Below, piece after piece: positions 10,170 through 18,823 of a stretch of DNA of 64,000 bases (position 1 is its first letter; each line of letters begins with the position of its first letter). Below the pieces are notes generated by a model, which was not told the DNA's origin, made no database searches, and worked only from the letters and a program-made list of their open reading frames with translations. A program made the position numbers and the translations under genes. Origin of the DNA: Brevibacterium atlanticum (GTDB lineage Bacteria > Actinomycetota > Actinomycetes > Actinomycetales > Brevibacteriaceae); NCBI RefSeq assembly GCF_011617245.1, contig NZ_CP050152.1:1240001-1304000 (forward strand). The letters run 5' to 3'.

Positions 10170-10464
10170 TTTCGACGGAACGGAAGCGGCAGAAACCGTT
10201 CGCTTCAGCCTGGACCAAGCAACCTACGAACTCGAGCTCTCAACAGAGAATGCCGATAAGCTTCGTGAAACATTCGCCCCATTCATCGCCAAAGCACGTC
10301 GCGTAGCCAACACCGGCGGTCGCTCCCGTCGCGGCGGCTCGGCCGGCCCCAAGCGGGACACCGCCAAGATCCGCGAATGGGCGCAGAACAACGGTTACCA
10401 GCTCGGTGACCGTGGCCGCATTCCCCTTGAGATCGTCGAGGCCTACGAGGCAGCCGAGAAATAA
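10135..10464 (+). CDS. lsr2: Lsr2 nucleoid-associated protein
   Basis: H-NS-like xenogeneic silencer of actinobacteria that bridges AT-rich DNA. 109 residues from ATG 10135 (MAREMRLVLTDDFDGTEAAET). The N-terminal dimerisation domain spans about 1-60. A basic Gly/Arg linker (GGRSRRGGSAG) follows, then the DNA-binding domain with IREWAQNNGYQLGDRGRIP; the RGR is the minor-groove hook. An in-frame ATG at 10099 would add 12 residues not typical of the family. A strong terminator follows. Confidence 0.96.
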   Translation: MAREMRLVLTDDFDGTEAAETVRFSLDQATYELELSTENADKLRETFAPFIAKARRVANTGGRSRRGGSAGPKRDTAKIREWAQNNGYQLGDRGRIPLEIVEAYEAAEK

Positions 10465-10498
10465 AGGGCCCGGCTCACAGCCGCGAACTCCGAACACA

Positions 10499-10544
10499 GT
10501 CCTGAGGGACCAGCGAATTCCACCGCTGGTCCCTCAGGACTTTT
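10499..10544 (+). terminator. Rho-independent terminator after lsr2
   Basis: Perfect 17-bp stem (10499-10515 with 10524-10540), 8-nt loop, then TTTT. It ends the lysS-lsr2 unit. Confidence 0.9.
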
Positions 10545-10783
10545 CGCATCACTGAGGTCCGCTCTGTTCACTCGGGCCTTTTCGGATCGAGATCACGAGC
10601 AATTCGCGGACTCAACGGCGATCGCGGTGAACGCAACTGAGATGTCTCAAACTCAGACATCTGTCAGGAATTATGGGGCTGAAAGACATGTCGGCTCGCG
10701 GTCTGTCAAATGCGCTGGCGAATTCCGCGACGAATCAAGGGAGCCTGTGGTCGCTGAGGCGTGTGGATATCCAGGTGAAGAGG

Positions 10784-11674
10784 TTATGAGTGTGGATTGA
10801 GCTGAGCCCTCGCCGCAGCCAGATGCTCTGGTTCCCGGGTGTGGAGTGCGAAGAGTCCCAATTCGACGGGAGTGGCCGCGTAGAGTTCGTCGCAATGTTC
10901 GGCGAACCTCGGCCAGACATGTCCGCCTGCTTCGACATACCGGGCGAGCGTCGTCTCGAATGCTGCGGCCGAAACACTGGCACGGTGGAACATGAAGTCC
11001 CTGGCGGGATCGCCGATCGACGCTGTCGTCCAGTCGAGGACGCCCCGGGTGATCGGTCCGTCCATGAGCTGATGAGCCGGATACACCTCGCCGTGAGTCA
11101 CGGTCGAGAACGTCGGCCAATAGGAGTCGTCGTCGAGCCATGCGGACCAGCGCCGACGCAGGTTCGATGCCACTGCGAACTCAGTGACGACTCGATCGAT
11201 GTCGTCACGTTTGCGCTGCCGCACCTCGGCGGGGGAGAGGTCCGGGATCCCCGAGGGGCGGACGAGCACGGGATCGACGGTGTGCAACTCGGCGAGTATG
11301 CCGGCGAGGGACTCGGCGTACGCAGGGGACTCGACGTCGAAATGCCAGTGCGGCTGTCCGCGATCGTCGATCGTCAACCCGGGAGACCCCGGCAGAAGCG
11401 GGTAGGCGATGAGTTGCTCAGAATGCACCTGCCAATCCGGAACCGCAATGCTCAGATGCGGCCTGATGCTCTTGAGGAAACGTCCTTCCACTGCGGCGCG
11501 GGCGACGACATCCGGGCGTCGAGGTATTCGGAGCACCCAGCGGCTGCCGTCGACCGCTTCGCCGATGGCGACCTGGAAGTCGAGACCGAGTTCGTTGACT
11601 GCGATGGTCTCGGAAACGATGTCCAAGCCGTGGTCGAGCGCCAGCTCTCGGATCGTCGAACGGTCGACGGACAT
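10784..11674 (-). CDS. Mph-family macrolide 2'-phosphotransferase-like kinase
   Basis: APH-fold kinase closely resembling Mph enzymes, which inactivate macrolides by phosphorylating the desosamine 2'-OH. Matching landmarks are VNELGLDFQVAIGEAVDGSR, WVLRIPRR, AVPDWQVHSEQLIAYPLLPG, WSAWLDDDSYWP and a C-terminal LFALHTREPEHLAAARAQL. The catalytic loop reads THGEVYPAH, where Mph(A) has HGD, so the usual catalytic Asp is Glu. The metal-binding VLDWTTASIGDPARD segment is intact. The start is ATG 11674 (AAAGG 9 nt upstream), giving 296 residues; TTG 11695 is less likely. It sits alone on the minus strand between lsr2 and clpC without mobile-element marks, suggesting an intrinsic gene. The substrate is not proven. 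Confidence 0.82.
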   Translation of the reverse strand: MSVDRSTIRELALDHGLDIVSETIAVNELGLDFQVAIGEAVDGSRWVLRIPRRPDVVARAAVEGRFLKSIRPHLSIAVPDWQVHSEQLIAYPLLPGSPGLTIDDRGQPHWHFDVESPAYAESLAGILAELHTVDPVLVRPSGIPDLSPAEVRQRKRDDIDRVVTEFAVASNLRRRWSAWLDDDSYWPTFSTVTHGEVYPAHQLMDGPITRGVLDWTTASIGDPARDFMFHRASVSAAAFETTLARYVEAGGHVWPRFAEHCDELYAATPVELGLFALHTREPEHLAAARAQLNPHS

Positions 11675-11741
11675 GGAATCGGCCTTTCTGCCCAAACAGA
11701 GTGTCCCTCGAGTCTAGGGAATTTCGCCCACAGCCAAACGG

Positions 11742-11759
11742 TTTCGGCTCATGGCGAAA
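11742..11759 (+). promoter_or_regulatory. ClgR-like operator upstream of clpC
   Basis: TTTCG-N8-CGAAA dyad, 66 bp before the clpC start. In corynebacteria and mycobacteria ClgR activates clp genes at a similar CGC/GCG dyad; the match here is imperfect. A TAGGCT -10 follows at about 11788. Confidence 0.4.
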
Positions 11760-11824
11760 CGTGCAATAGAACCGCGCCGATGGTCGTTAGGCTCAGAAGA
11801 ATCAGAAGACCGAGGAGGATGAAT

Positions 11825-14365
11825 ATGTTCGAGCGGTTCACCGACCGAGCACGACGCGTTGTGGTGCTCGCGCAGGAAGAAGCGAAACTTCTCAAACACA
11901 ACTACATCGGAACCGAGCACATTCTGCTCGGCCTCATCCATGAGGGTGAGGGCCTGGCCGCGAAGGCCCTCGAGGGCATGGACATCTCCCTCGAGCAGGT
12001 GCGGGACCAGGTCCAGGAGATCATCGGTCAGGGACAGCAGGCACCCAGCGGACACATCCCCTTCACGCCGCGGGCGAAGAAGGTCCTCGAACTCAGCCTG
12101 CGTGAGGCACTGCAGCTGGGACACAGCTACATCGGCACCGAGCACATCCTGCTCGGCCTCATCCGTGAGGGCGAGGGAGTCGCGGCTCAGGTGCTCGTGA
12201 AGCTCGGCGCCGACCTCGGACGGGTCCGCCAGGAAGTCATCAAGCTGCTGTCGGGCTACCAGGGCAAGGAACCTGTTTCGGCCGGCGGCCGCGAAGAGGG
12301 CGCCCCGTCGGGTTCGCTTGTGCTCGACCAGTTCGGCACCAACCTCACCGCGGCCGCCCGCGAGGCGAAGCTCGACCCGGTCATCGGGCGTCATGAGCAG
12401 ATGCAGCGCGTGATGCAGATCCTCTCGCGCCGGACCAAGAACAACCCTGTGCTCATCGGTGAACCCGGTGTCGGCAAGACCGCTGTGGTCGAGGGGCTGG
12501 CCCAGGCTATCGTCAACGGCGATGTGCCCGAGATCCTCACGGACAAGCAGCTCTACACCCTTGACCTCGGTTCGCTGGTCGCCGGCTCGCGCTACCGCGG
12601 TGATTTCGAGGAGCGCCTGAAGAAGGTACTCAAGGAGATCCGCACCCGCGGCGACATCATCCTCTTCATCGACGAGATCCACACCTTGGTGGGAGCCGGT
12701 GCCGCCGAAGGCGCAATCGATGCCGCATCGATCCTCAAGCCGATGCTGGCTCGCGGAGAGCTGCAGACCATCGGTGCGACCACTCTCGACGAGTACCGCA
12801 AGCACATCGAGAAGGATGCCGCCCTCGAGCGTCGTTTCCAGCCCATTCAGGTTCCCGAACCGTCGCTGGCGCATTCGATCGAGATCCTCAAGGGTCTGCG
12901 CGACAAGTACGAAGCGCACCACAAGGTCACCGTCACCGACGGTGCCCTCGCAGCCGCGGTGAACATGTCCGATCGCTACATCAACGACCGGTACCTGCCG
13001 GACAAGGCGATCGACCTCATCGACGAAGCGGGTGCGAAGCTGCGCATCTCTCGTCTGTCCGTGCCTCAGGAAGTGCGCGACCTGGAGGAGAAGATCCTCG
13101 AGGCCCGGCACCGCAAGGAGGCCGCGATCGACGCTCAGGACTTCGAGCTCGCTGCGTCTGAGCGCGATTCCGAGATGAAGCTGGTCAAGGAGAAGGAAGA
13201 GCAGACCGAGGCCTGGCGCAAGTCCGGCACCGACACCTCGAAGGTCGTCGACGCCGATCTCATCGCCGAGGTGCTCGCCTCTGCCACCGGCATTCCGATC
13301 TTCAAGCTCACCGAGGAAGAGTCCTCGCGCCTGCTGCGGATGGAAGACGAGCTGCACAAGCGCGTCATCGGGCAGAACGATGCGGTCAAGTCGATCTCGC
13401 GGGCGATCCGTCGCACCCGAGCCGGCCTGAAGGACCCGAAGCGCCCCTCCGGTTCGTTCATCTTCGCCGGTCCCACCGGTGTCGGCAAGACCGAGCTGGC
13501 CAAGGCCCTGGCCGAGTTCCTCTTCGGTGACGAGGACTCGCTCATCAGCCTCGACATGTCGGAGTACTCCGAGAAGCACACCGTTTCGCGACTGTTCGGT
13601 TCGCCTCCGGGATACGTCGGTTACGAAGAGGGCGGTCAGCTCACGGAGAAGGTGCGTCGCAAGCCGTTCTCCGTCGTCCTCTTCGACGAGGTGGAGAAGG
13701 CCCACTCGGACATCTTCAACTCGCTGCTGCAGATCCTCGAAGACGGTCGTCTCACCGACTCCCAGGGTCGTGAGGTCGACTTCAAGAACACGATCATCAT
13801 CATGACGACCAACCTCGGTACGCGTGATGTCTCGAGCGGACTCCAGCTCGGCTTCCAGGTCGAGGGCGATACGAAGACGAACTACGACCGGATGAAACAG
13901 CGGGTCAACGAAGAGCTCAAGCAGCACTTCCGCCCCGAGTTCCTCAACCGTGTCGATGACACGATCGTGTTCCCGCAGCTGAGCAAGGAAGAGATCATCA
14001 AGATCGTCGATCTCTTCCTCGAGCGCCTCGACACCCGACTTGCCGATCAGGGCATGAAGGTCGAGGTCTCGGACGAGGCGAAGACCCTGCTCGCCGAGCG
14101 CGGCTACGATCCCGTGCTGGGTGCCCGGCCGCTGCGTCGGACCATCCAGCTCGAGATCGAGGACACCCTGTCCGAGAAGATCCTGTTCAAGGAGATCGGT
14201 CGCGGGCAGACCATCAAGGTCGACGTCAAGGGCGAAGGCAAGGACGCAGAGTTCACCTTCGAAGGCGCCGAGACCGAGAGCCTCAAGCCCGAAGACGATG
14301 AGGCCGGCGAGCTCGCCGGTGCGGGTTCGGCAAGCTCCGGCGGGTCGTCGGAGACCTCCGCCTGA
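11825..14365 (+). CDS. clpC: ClpC AAA+ unfoldase of the Clp protease
   Basis: Hexameric HSP100 chaperone that feeds substrates to ClpP. 846 residues: the N-domain is a double repeat ([18 protein letters not shown] and [18 protein letters not shown]), NBD1 has GEPGVGKT, a middle coiled-coil has an UVR-like segment ([21 protein letters not shown]), NBD2 has [15 protein letters not shown], and a ClpP-binding loop follows. The acidic C-terminal tail ends in a Gly/Ser-rich stretch. I choose ATG 11825 because AGGAGG ends 6 nt before it; ATG 11819 abuts the ribosome site. The open frame continues far upstream, but that part only shadows the divergent kinase gene. Confidence 0.97.
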   Translation: MFERFTDRARRVVVLAQEEAKLLKHNYIGTEHILLGLIHEGEGLAAKALEGMDISLEQVRDQVQEIIGQGQQAPSGHIPFTPRAKKVLELSLREALQLGHSYIGTEHILLGLIREGEGVAAQVLVKLGADLGRVRQEVIKLLSGYQGKEPVSAGGREEGAPSGSLVLDQFGTNLTAAAREAKLDPVIGRHEQMQRVMQILSRRTKNNPVLIGEPGVGKTAVVEGLAQAIVNGDVPEILTDKQLYTLDLGSLVAGSRYRGDFEERLKKVLKEIRTRGDIILFIDEIHTLVGAGAAEGAIDAASILKPMLARGELQTIGATTLDEYRKHIEKDAALERRFQPIQVPEPSLAHSIEILKGLRDKYEAHHKVTVTDGALAAAVNMSDRYINDRYLPDKAIDLIDEAGAKLRISRLSVPQEVRDLEEKILEARHRKEAAIDAQDFELAASERDSEMKLVKEKEEQTEAWRKSGTDTSKVVDADLIAEVLASATGIPIFKLTEEESSRLLRMEDELHKRVIGQNDAVKSISRAIRRTRAGLKDPKRPSGSFIFAGPTGVGKTELAKALAEFLFGDEDSLISLDMSEYSEKHTVSRLFGSPPGYVGYEEGGQLTEKVRRKPFSVVLFDEVEKAHSDIFNSLLQILEDGRLTDSQGREVDFKNTIIIMTTNLGTRDVSSGLQLGFQVEGDTKTNYDRMKQRVNEELKQHFRPEFLNRVDDTIVFPQLSKEEIIKIVDLFLERLDTRLADQGMKVEVSDEAKTLLAERGYDPVLGARPLRRTIQLEIEDTLSEKILFKEIGRGQTIKVDVKGEGKDAEFTFEGAETESLKPEDDEAGELAGAGSASSGGSSETSA

Positions 14366-14375
14366 TCGACTGAGT

Positions 14376-14425
14376 CGAAAAGCGCCCGGGGAGACGGCAG
14401 AAGCCGTCTCCCCGGGCGCTTTTCG
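14376..14425 (+). terminator. Terminator after clpC
   Basis: Perfect 23-bp stem (14376-14398 with 14403-14425), AGAA loop, with a run of T inside the 3' arm. It works in either direction by sequence. Confidence 0.88.
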
Positions 14426-14458
14426 TGTGCGTGGCAGACGATGGTGTTGAATGAGGAC

Positions 14459-15043
14459 ATGAGCTCTTCAGACGCCGGCTTCGACCACGAACAGATCTCC
14501 GCGGACCATCATCACAAGCATGAGCTCCCTGGCGGTCTGTACCTGCGTCGCGCTCGGACCAGCGACGTCAAAGGCATCGAAGCACTGGTGGCTCCGTTGG
14601 CAGCCGAACGGATCCTGTTGGCCAAGGACACAGTGACCTACTTCGAATCGCTGCAGGAGTTCTGGCTGGTCGTCGATCCTCAGCCCGACGGGTCCGAGGT
14701 TCTGGCCGGATGCGGAGCCCTGCACATCATCTGGTCCGACCTCGCCGAGGCGCGCACGGTGGCGACCTCACCCGACTATCGGGGCAGGGGAGTGGGCAAG
14801 GCGATCATCCGCCAGCTGCTCACCGATGCTCGCGAGATCGGCGTCGACCGGGTGTTCTGCCTGACGTTCGAAACCGGGTTCTTCGGCTCTCTCGGTTTCG
14901 AGCCGATCAAAGGCATACCCGTGTCTCCCGAGGTCTACGTCGAACTCCTCCATTCCACCGACGAAGGTGTGGCGGAGTTCCTCGACCTGGCACGGGTCAA
15001 GCCGAACACCCTGGGCAACTCGCGGATGATCAGATACCTCTGA
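14459..15043 (+). CDS. argA: Amino-acid N-acetyltransferase, short ArgA (Rv2747) type
   Basis: Single-domain GNAT likely to acetylate glutamate, the first step of arginine synthesis. It follows the M. tuberculosis Rv2747 pattern: RRARTSDVKGIEALV, SLQEFWLVVDP, GCGALHIIWSDLAEARTVA, then the acetyl-CoA loop YRGRGVGKAI, FCLTFETGFFGSLGFEPI, and the distinctive end VKPNTLGNSRMIRYL. It lacks the amino-acid-kinase domain of E. coli ArgA. The start is ATG 14459 or ATG 14441; neither has a strong ribosome site. It is transcribed toward the convergent mutY, with only 2 bases between the two stops. Confidence 0.85.
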   Translation: MSSSDAGFDHEQISADHHHKHELPGGLYLRRARTSDVKGIEALVAPLAAERILLAKDTVTYFESLQEFWLVVDPQPDGSEVLAGCGALHIIWSDLAEARTVATSPDYRGRGVGKAIIRQLLTDAREIGVDRVFCLTFETGFFGSLGFEPIKGIPVSPEVYVELLHSTDEGVAEFLDLARVKPNTLGNSRMIRYL

Positions 15044-15045
15044 CC

Positions 15046-16089
15046 TCAGCGGGAGGGCAGTCTCAGGCCGTGCCCGTTCCTCTGTGCCAGACCGTCGGTG
15101 ACGAGGTCGCCGATGAGTCGGGAGATCCTCTCCGCGTCGGTGCTCAGCTCGCGCACTCGGGCCAGCGCGGCCGCGGTCGGCTCATTGAGAGCATCGAAGA
15201 GATCGGGGTCGAGTGCGGTCACTGAGGTCGTGAACAGATCGATGTCGATGCCCGGCTGCTCCGCCCCGGCGGCGTGACCGGTCTTGAGCACATCCATGAT
15301 CGCTCCGCGCAGCTGTCGATCCGTGCCCGCCCACTTCTGAGTCTTCGGCTTCGTCGCCGAGGCTGGCCTGCCCAGTTGGTACCAGGTGCAGAGGTCCTGC
15401 AGCGGGCAGGCTGCGCAGTCGGGTTTGCGGGCCGTGCACACGAGAGCGCCGAATTCCATCACCCCGGCGTTCCACTGCACGTGATCGTGTTCGGGGACGA
15501 ATCCGGAAGCCCAGACGGTCTCCTTCCGGCTCGGTGAGGTGGCGGGGCGTTCCCGCCCGGCGAAGAGGCGGATGAGCACGCGTCGGACGTTCGTGTCCAG
15601 AACGGTCGTCTTACGACCGTGGGCGAAGGAGGCGACGGCGGCTGCCGTGTAGGAACCGATCCCCGGCAGCCCTTCGAGCTCCTCGGCGGTGTCGGGAACG
15701 GTATTGCCCTTCTCCTCGGCGATGACACGTGCGGCTTCCTGCAGTCGCAGCGCCCGCCGCGGATAGCCCAGACGGTCCCAGCGCTGGAGCACCTCGGCGG
15801 TGGGGGCCGCCGCAAGATCTGCCGGCGTCGGCCAGGCTGACATCCACTCCCGCCAGCGCGGTTCGACTCGGGACACCGGAGTCTGCTGCGACATGATCTC
15901 GCTGACGAGGACGGCCCAGGCACTGGTCTCGGGATGCCTCCACGGAAGGTCCCGGGCAGCCGATTCGAACCAGGAGATGATCGTTGACTGCACACGTCGG
16001 AGCACCGGCTCGGCCACCTCAGGGAAGGGCGAATCCGATGTCGACGGAGTCGATTCGGGACTGACTCGGTGTGTCATTTGGATGCTCAT
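15046..16089 (-). CDS. mutY: A/G-specific adenine glycosylase MutY
   Basis: Removes A mispaired with 8-oxoguanine. The HhH-GPD fold is visible: LPWRHPETSAWAVLVSEIMSQQT with the catalytic Glu, then LEGLPGIGSYTAAAVASFAHG and VLDTNVRRVLIRLF with the catalytic Asp. The iron-sulfur cluster cysteines are C-X6-C-X2-C-X5-C (CTARKPDCAACPLQDLC). About 347 residues from ATG 16089, with ATG 16077 as the alternative. The C-terminal NUDIX-like 8-oxoG reader of E. coli MutY is shortened or replaced. It seems leaderless, with its -10 overlapping that of the divergent gene. Confidence 0.92.
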   Translation of the reverse strand: MSIQMTHRVSPESTPSTSDSPFPEVAEPVLRRVQSTIISWFESAARDLPWRHPETSAWAVLVSEIMSQQTPVSRVEPRWREWMSAWPTPADLAAAPTAEVLQRWDRLGYPRRALRLQEAARVIAEEKGNTVPDTAEELEGLPGIGSYTAAAVASFAHGRKTTVLDTNVRRVLIRLFAGRERPATSPSRKETVWASGFVPEHDHVQWNAGVMEFGALVCTARKPDCAACPLQDLCTWYQLGRPASATKPKTQKWAGTDRQLRGAIMDVLKTGHAAGAEQPGIDIDLFTTSVTALDPDLFDALNEPTAAALARVRELSTDAERISRLIGDLVTDGLAQRNGHGLRLPSR

Positions 16090-16113
16090 TCGCAATTGCC
16101 TAGGCTCAAAGCG
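16078..16113. promoter_or_regulatory. Divergent overlapping promoters of mutY and the 16114 gene
   Basis: Plus strand: TTGGAT (16078-16083), 17 nt, TAGGCT (16101-16106), 7 nt, ATG 16114. Minus strand: TAGGCA (16102-16097), 7 nt, ATG 16089. The two -10 boxes share the CCTAGG core, and both mRNAs would be leaderless. Confidence 0.5.
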
Positions 16114-16887
16114 ATGACTCCTTCCAATCGTGGTTCGCACCCGCAGCGAGCTGCTGGCCAGCCCCGCCAGTCTAGCGGGAAGCTGCCTGCCCACGTGTAC
16201 CGCAGACGCCGCATTACGCTGGCCGTGTTCAGCCTCGTAGTGCTCGGACTGCTGGTGCTCGGCATCGTCGGCATCGTCAAAGCGATCGGCAGCAGTGGGG
16301 GAGACGACGGCGAAGTCTCGGCCGAACCTTCGGAGCAGGAGACGACGACGGCGGCGCCTGTGCCGGATAAGAAGGCCGCGAGCGGCGAGTGCCCCGAGGA
16401 CAAGATCTCGCTTAAGGCGAAGGTCGACCCGGAATCCGTCAAGGACGGTGACGAGCCCGAGTTCGGGATGGTCATCGAAAACAGCCATGACGCGACCTGC
16501 CTCATCGAGGTCGGCACGAAGAAGCAGGAGTTCGTCGTCAAGAAGGACGGCAACGTGGTCTGGTCATCGAAGTACTGCGCCGCATCGAAGGATGAGAACG
16601 CTGAGGTCTCGACCGAGTTCGCGCCGCAGTCGGAGAAGACGGCGAAGCTCAAGTGGAATCGTATCCAGGTCGACAAGAATTGCAACAAGACGAACAAGGA
16701 CTTCGCATCCGGGGACTACGAACTCGTCGTCAAACTCGACGACAAGGCGAGCAAGCCGGCGAAGTTCGAACTGGAGAAGAGCGCCGCCGAGAAGGAGAAA
16801 GACGAGAAGGCGGCCGACGAGAAGAAGGCCGAAGAGGACAAGAAGAAAGCCGACGAGGACAAGAAGTCCGATGACGATGAGGGCTGA
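16114..16887 (+). CDS. Membrane-anchored extracytoplasmic protein, unknown
   Basis: 257 residues. The basic N-terminal cytoplasmic part ends in YRRRR, then one membrane helix (about 37-58), then an exported domain with three Cys spread across it (GECPED, ATCLIEV, SKYCAAS) and a fourth in KNCNKT. This looks like a small disulfide-bonded beta domain (VKDGDEPEFGMVIENS, ELVVKLDD). The tail is a highly charged Lys/Glu/Asp run. Position next to mutY matches the mycobacterial Rv3587c-like membrane protein, but I cannot confirm homology. Leaderless start at ATG 16114. Confidence 0.75.
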   Translation: MTPSNRGSHPQRAAGQPRQSSGKLPAHVYRRRRITLAVFSLVVLGLLVLGIVGIVKAIGSSGGDDGEVSAEPSEQETTTAAPVPDKKAASGECPEDKISLKAKVDPESVKDGDEPEFGMVIENSHDATCLIEVGTKKQEFVVKKDGNVVWSSKYCAASKDENAEVSTEFAPQSEKTAKLKWNRIQVDKNCNKTNKDFASGDYELVVKLDDKASKPAKFELEKSAAEKEKDEKAADEKKAEEDKKKADEDKKSDDDEG

Positions 16888-16890
16888 ACC

Positions 16891-17283
16891 TCACGCTCCG
16901 CGGTAGGAACCGACTCCCCACGAATTTCCGTCATGGTCGCGGAAGTCGAACTCGCGGCCGCCGTGCTCCTGCGTCGCCACTGGTCTGACGATGGCGTGCC
17001 CCATGTCGACGATCTCCTGGTAGAGGCGGTCGACTTCACGTTCGGTGTCGACGACGACGTAGATCGAGCTGCCGCCGACGGCGTCGAGGGCGGATCCGTC
17101 ATTGCGGACGGAGCCGATCATGATCCCTCCGGTGTCGCCGAGCGCGAACTCGGCATGCTCGACGACCGTCGGGTCGTCCTCGTTGCGGACCAGCAGACGC
17201 TCAGTGAACCCGAGCGTGAGCAGCAGGGAGATCGTGGCCTGCGCATCCGAGGTCCTCAATGCCGGAAAGACTGTCGTGGTCAT
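16891..17283 (-). CDS. VOC (glyoxalase/bleomycin-resistance fold) protein
   Basis: 130 residues with the paired beta-alpha-beta-beta-beta units of the VOC superfamily (FPALRTSDAQATISLLLTLGF, then SSIYVVVDTEREVDRLYQEI and DFRDHDGNSWGVGSY). Related small VOC proteins bind drugs or act as metal-dependent lyases; no substrate can be assigned. GGAGG precedes the ATG. It occupies the position between radA and the mutY block where disA is usual in actinobacteria. Confidence 0.8.
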   Translation of the reverse strand: MTTTVFPALRTSDAQATISLLLTLGFTERLLVRNEDDPTVVEHAEFALGDTGGIMIGSVRNDGSALDAVGGSSIYVVVDTEREVDRLYQEIVDMGHAIVRPVATQEHGGREFDFRDHDGNSWGVGSYRGA

Positions 17284-17412
17284 ACCTCCAGGATGCTCTA
17301 TTCGGGAGCGAAAGTCCCGAACTTTCTCTCATATGGCCCGCGCCGGGTACCCGGGAACCGCGGAATCCGAGGCGGCAATGACCGCCTCGGGCATCGGACC
17401 TCGGAACGTCGG

Positions 17413-18762
17413 TCAGGCGGTCTTGAGCAGGACCTGCACCGCCTCGGCGATGTGCTCGCATTCCTTGATCTTCATATTGTCCGGCGCCGGCACATTGCGC
17501 ATGGCTTCCTTCGCGACGATGGCATGGGTGATCCCCAAGCGTCTGGCCTCGTTGAGTCGCTGCCCGAGGTTGGGGACGTTGCGGACTTCGCCGGACAGAC
17601 TGATCTCACCGATGCCGACGAACTTCGTCCACATCGGTCTGCCCAGCGCCGCCGAGGCCAGGGACAGGCAGATGGCGAGGTCGCTGGCCGGTTCCGTCAG
17701 CTTCGCTCCGCCGACGGTGGCGGCGAAGACATCCGATTTGGCCAGCTGGACGCCGGGGATGTTCTGGCTGAGTACGGCCAGCATCATCGCCACTCGAGAG
17801 GAATCGACTCCGGAGACGGACCGCCGTGACTGACCCCCGGCTGACTCGGTGATGAGAGACTGCACCTCGACGAGCAGTGGACGCTTGCCTTCCTGCGTCA
17901 CGGTCAGGCAGGTGCCCGGCGGGTTCGATCCGCTGCGGGAGAGGAAGAGACCGGAGGGGTCTTCGAGACTCTTGATCCCGTTCTCCTCCATGTCGAAGCA
18001 ACCGACGTCGTCGGTGGGACCGAAGCGGTTCTTGACCGCTCTGAGCATGCGCAGACGCGAATGCTTTTCGCCTTCGAAAGTGCACACGACGTCGACGAGG
18101 TGCTCGAGCAGACGGGGACCGGCGATCGTGCCGTCCTTCGTGATGTGGCCGACGAGCACCGTGGGCAGCGATCTGGACTTCGCCTCCCTGATGAGCGCCG
18201 CCGCGACCTCCCGGACCTGGGTGACGCCTCCGGGAACTCCCTCGACCTCCGAGGACGCGAGCGTCTGGATGGAATCGACGATGAGCAGTTCGGGCGCCTC
18301 GGCCTCGATCATGCCCAGCACCGAACCGAGATCGGTCTCCGCGGCCAGCAGCAGCGAGTCTTCGAGGGCGTTGATCCGCTCGGCGCGGAGGCGGACCTGA
18401 CCGGCAGATTCCTCACCGGTGACATAGAGGACCTTGGTGCCGAACTTCGCGATGCGGGCGGCCACGTCGAGCAGCAGCGTCGACTTGCCGACGCCCGGTT
18501 CTCCGGAGAGGAGGACGACGGCGCCGGGGACGATTCCGCCGCCGAGCACCCTGTCGAACTCGCTGACGAAGGTTGATCGTGCCTGTGCTTGGGAGGAGTC
18601 GACCTCGTTGATCGATTTCGCTCCCGAGGACTTCTTGACCTTGGTCTTCACCTTCGAAGCATTCGCGCCCTTCTCCTCGAGGGTGCCCCAAGCCTGGCAT
18701 TCGGGGCAGCGCCCCAGCCATTTGACGGTCGAATAGCCGCATTCGGTGCAGGTGAATGACAT
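17413..18762 (-). CDS. radA: DNA repair protein RadA (Sms)
   Basis: Branch-migration ATPase in recombinational repair. 449 residues: the N-terminal zinc finger has two CxxC pairs (CTECG and CPEC), the RecA-like core has Walker A GEPGVGKST and the RadA-specific KNRFG motif, and the C-terminal Lon-protease-like domain contains the GEISLSGEVRNVP segment. The start is ATG 18762, with a possible leaderless arrangement (CAGAAT, then 6 nt). No disA lies downstream. Confidence 0.96.
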   Translation of the reverse strand: MSFTCTECGYSTVKWLGRCPECQAWGTLEEKGANASKVKTKVKKSSGAKSINEVDSSQAQARSTFVSEFDRVLGGGIVPGAVVLLSGEPGVGKSTLLLDVAARIAKFGTKVLYVTGEESAGQVRLRAERINALEDSLLLAAETDLGSVLGMIEAEAPELLIVDSIQTLASSEVEGVPGGVTQVREVAAALIREAKSRSLPTVLVGHITKDGTIAGPRLLEHLVDVVCTFEGEKHSRLRMLRAVKNRFGPTDDVGCFDMEENGIKSLEDPSGLFLSRSGSNPPGTCLTVTQEGKRPLLVEVQSLITESAGGQSRRSVSGVDSSRVAMMLAVLSQNIPGVQLAKSDVFAATVGGAKLTEPASDLAICLSLASAALGRPMWTKFVGIGEISLSGEVRNVPNLGQRLNEARRLGITHAIVAKEAMRNVPAPDNMKIKECEHIAEAVQVLLKTA

Positions 18763-18823
18763 ACCGCAATTCTGGCACGAAGGGCTGACACGGGGCGCCA
18801 GGATGGTTCAGAGGTTCGGAGGT

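Noticed and set aside
10790..11824. Upstream extension of the clpC frame
   Set aside because: Lies antisense to the macrolide-kinase-like gene and gives non-ClpC sequence; the AGGAGG-ATG at 11825 gives the family N-terminus.
11714..13927. 737-codon minus-strand open frame opposite clpC
   Set aside because: A shadow of clpC in GC-rich DNA; no domain, no ribosome site.
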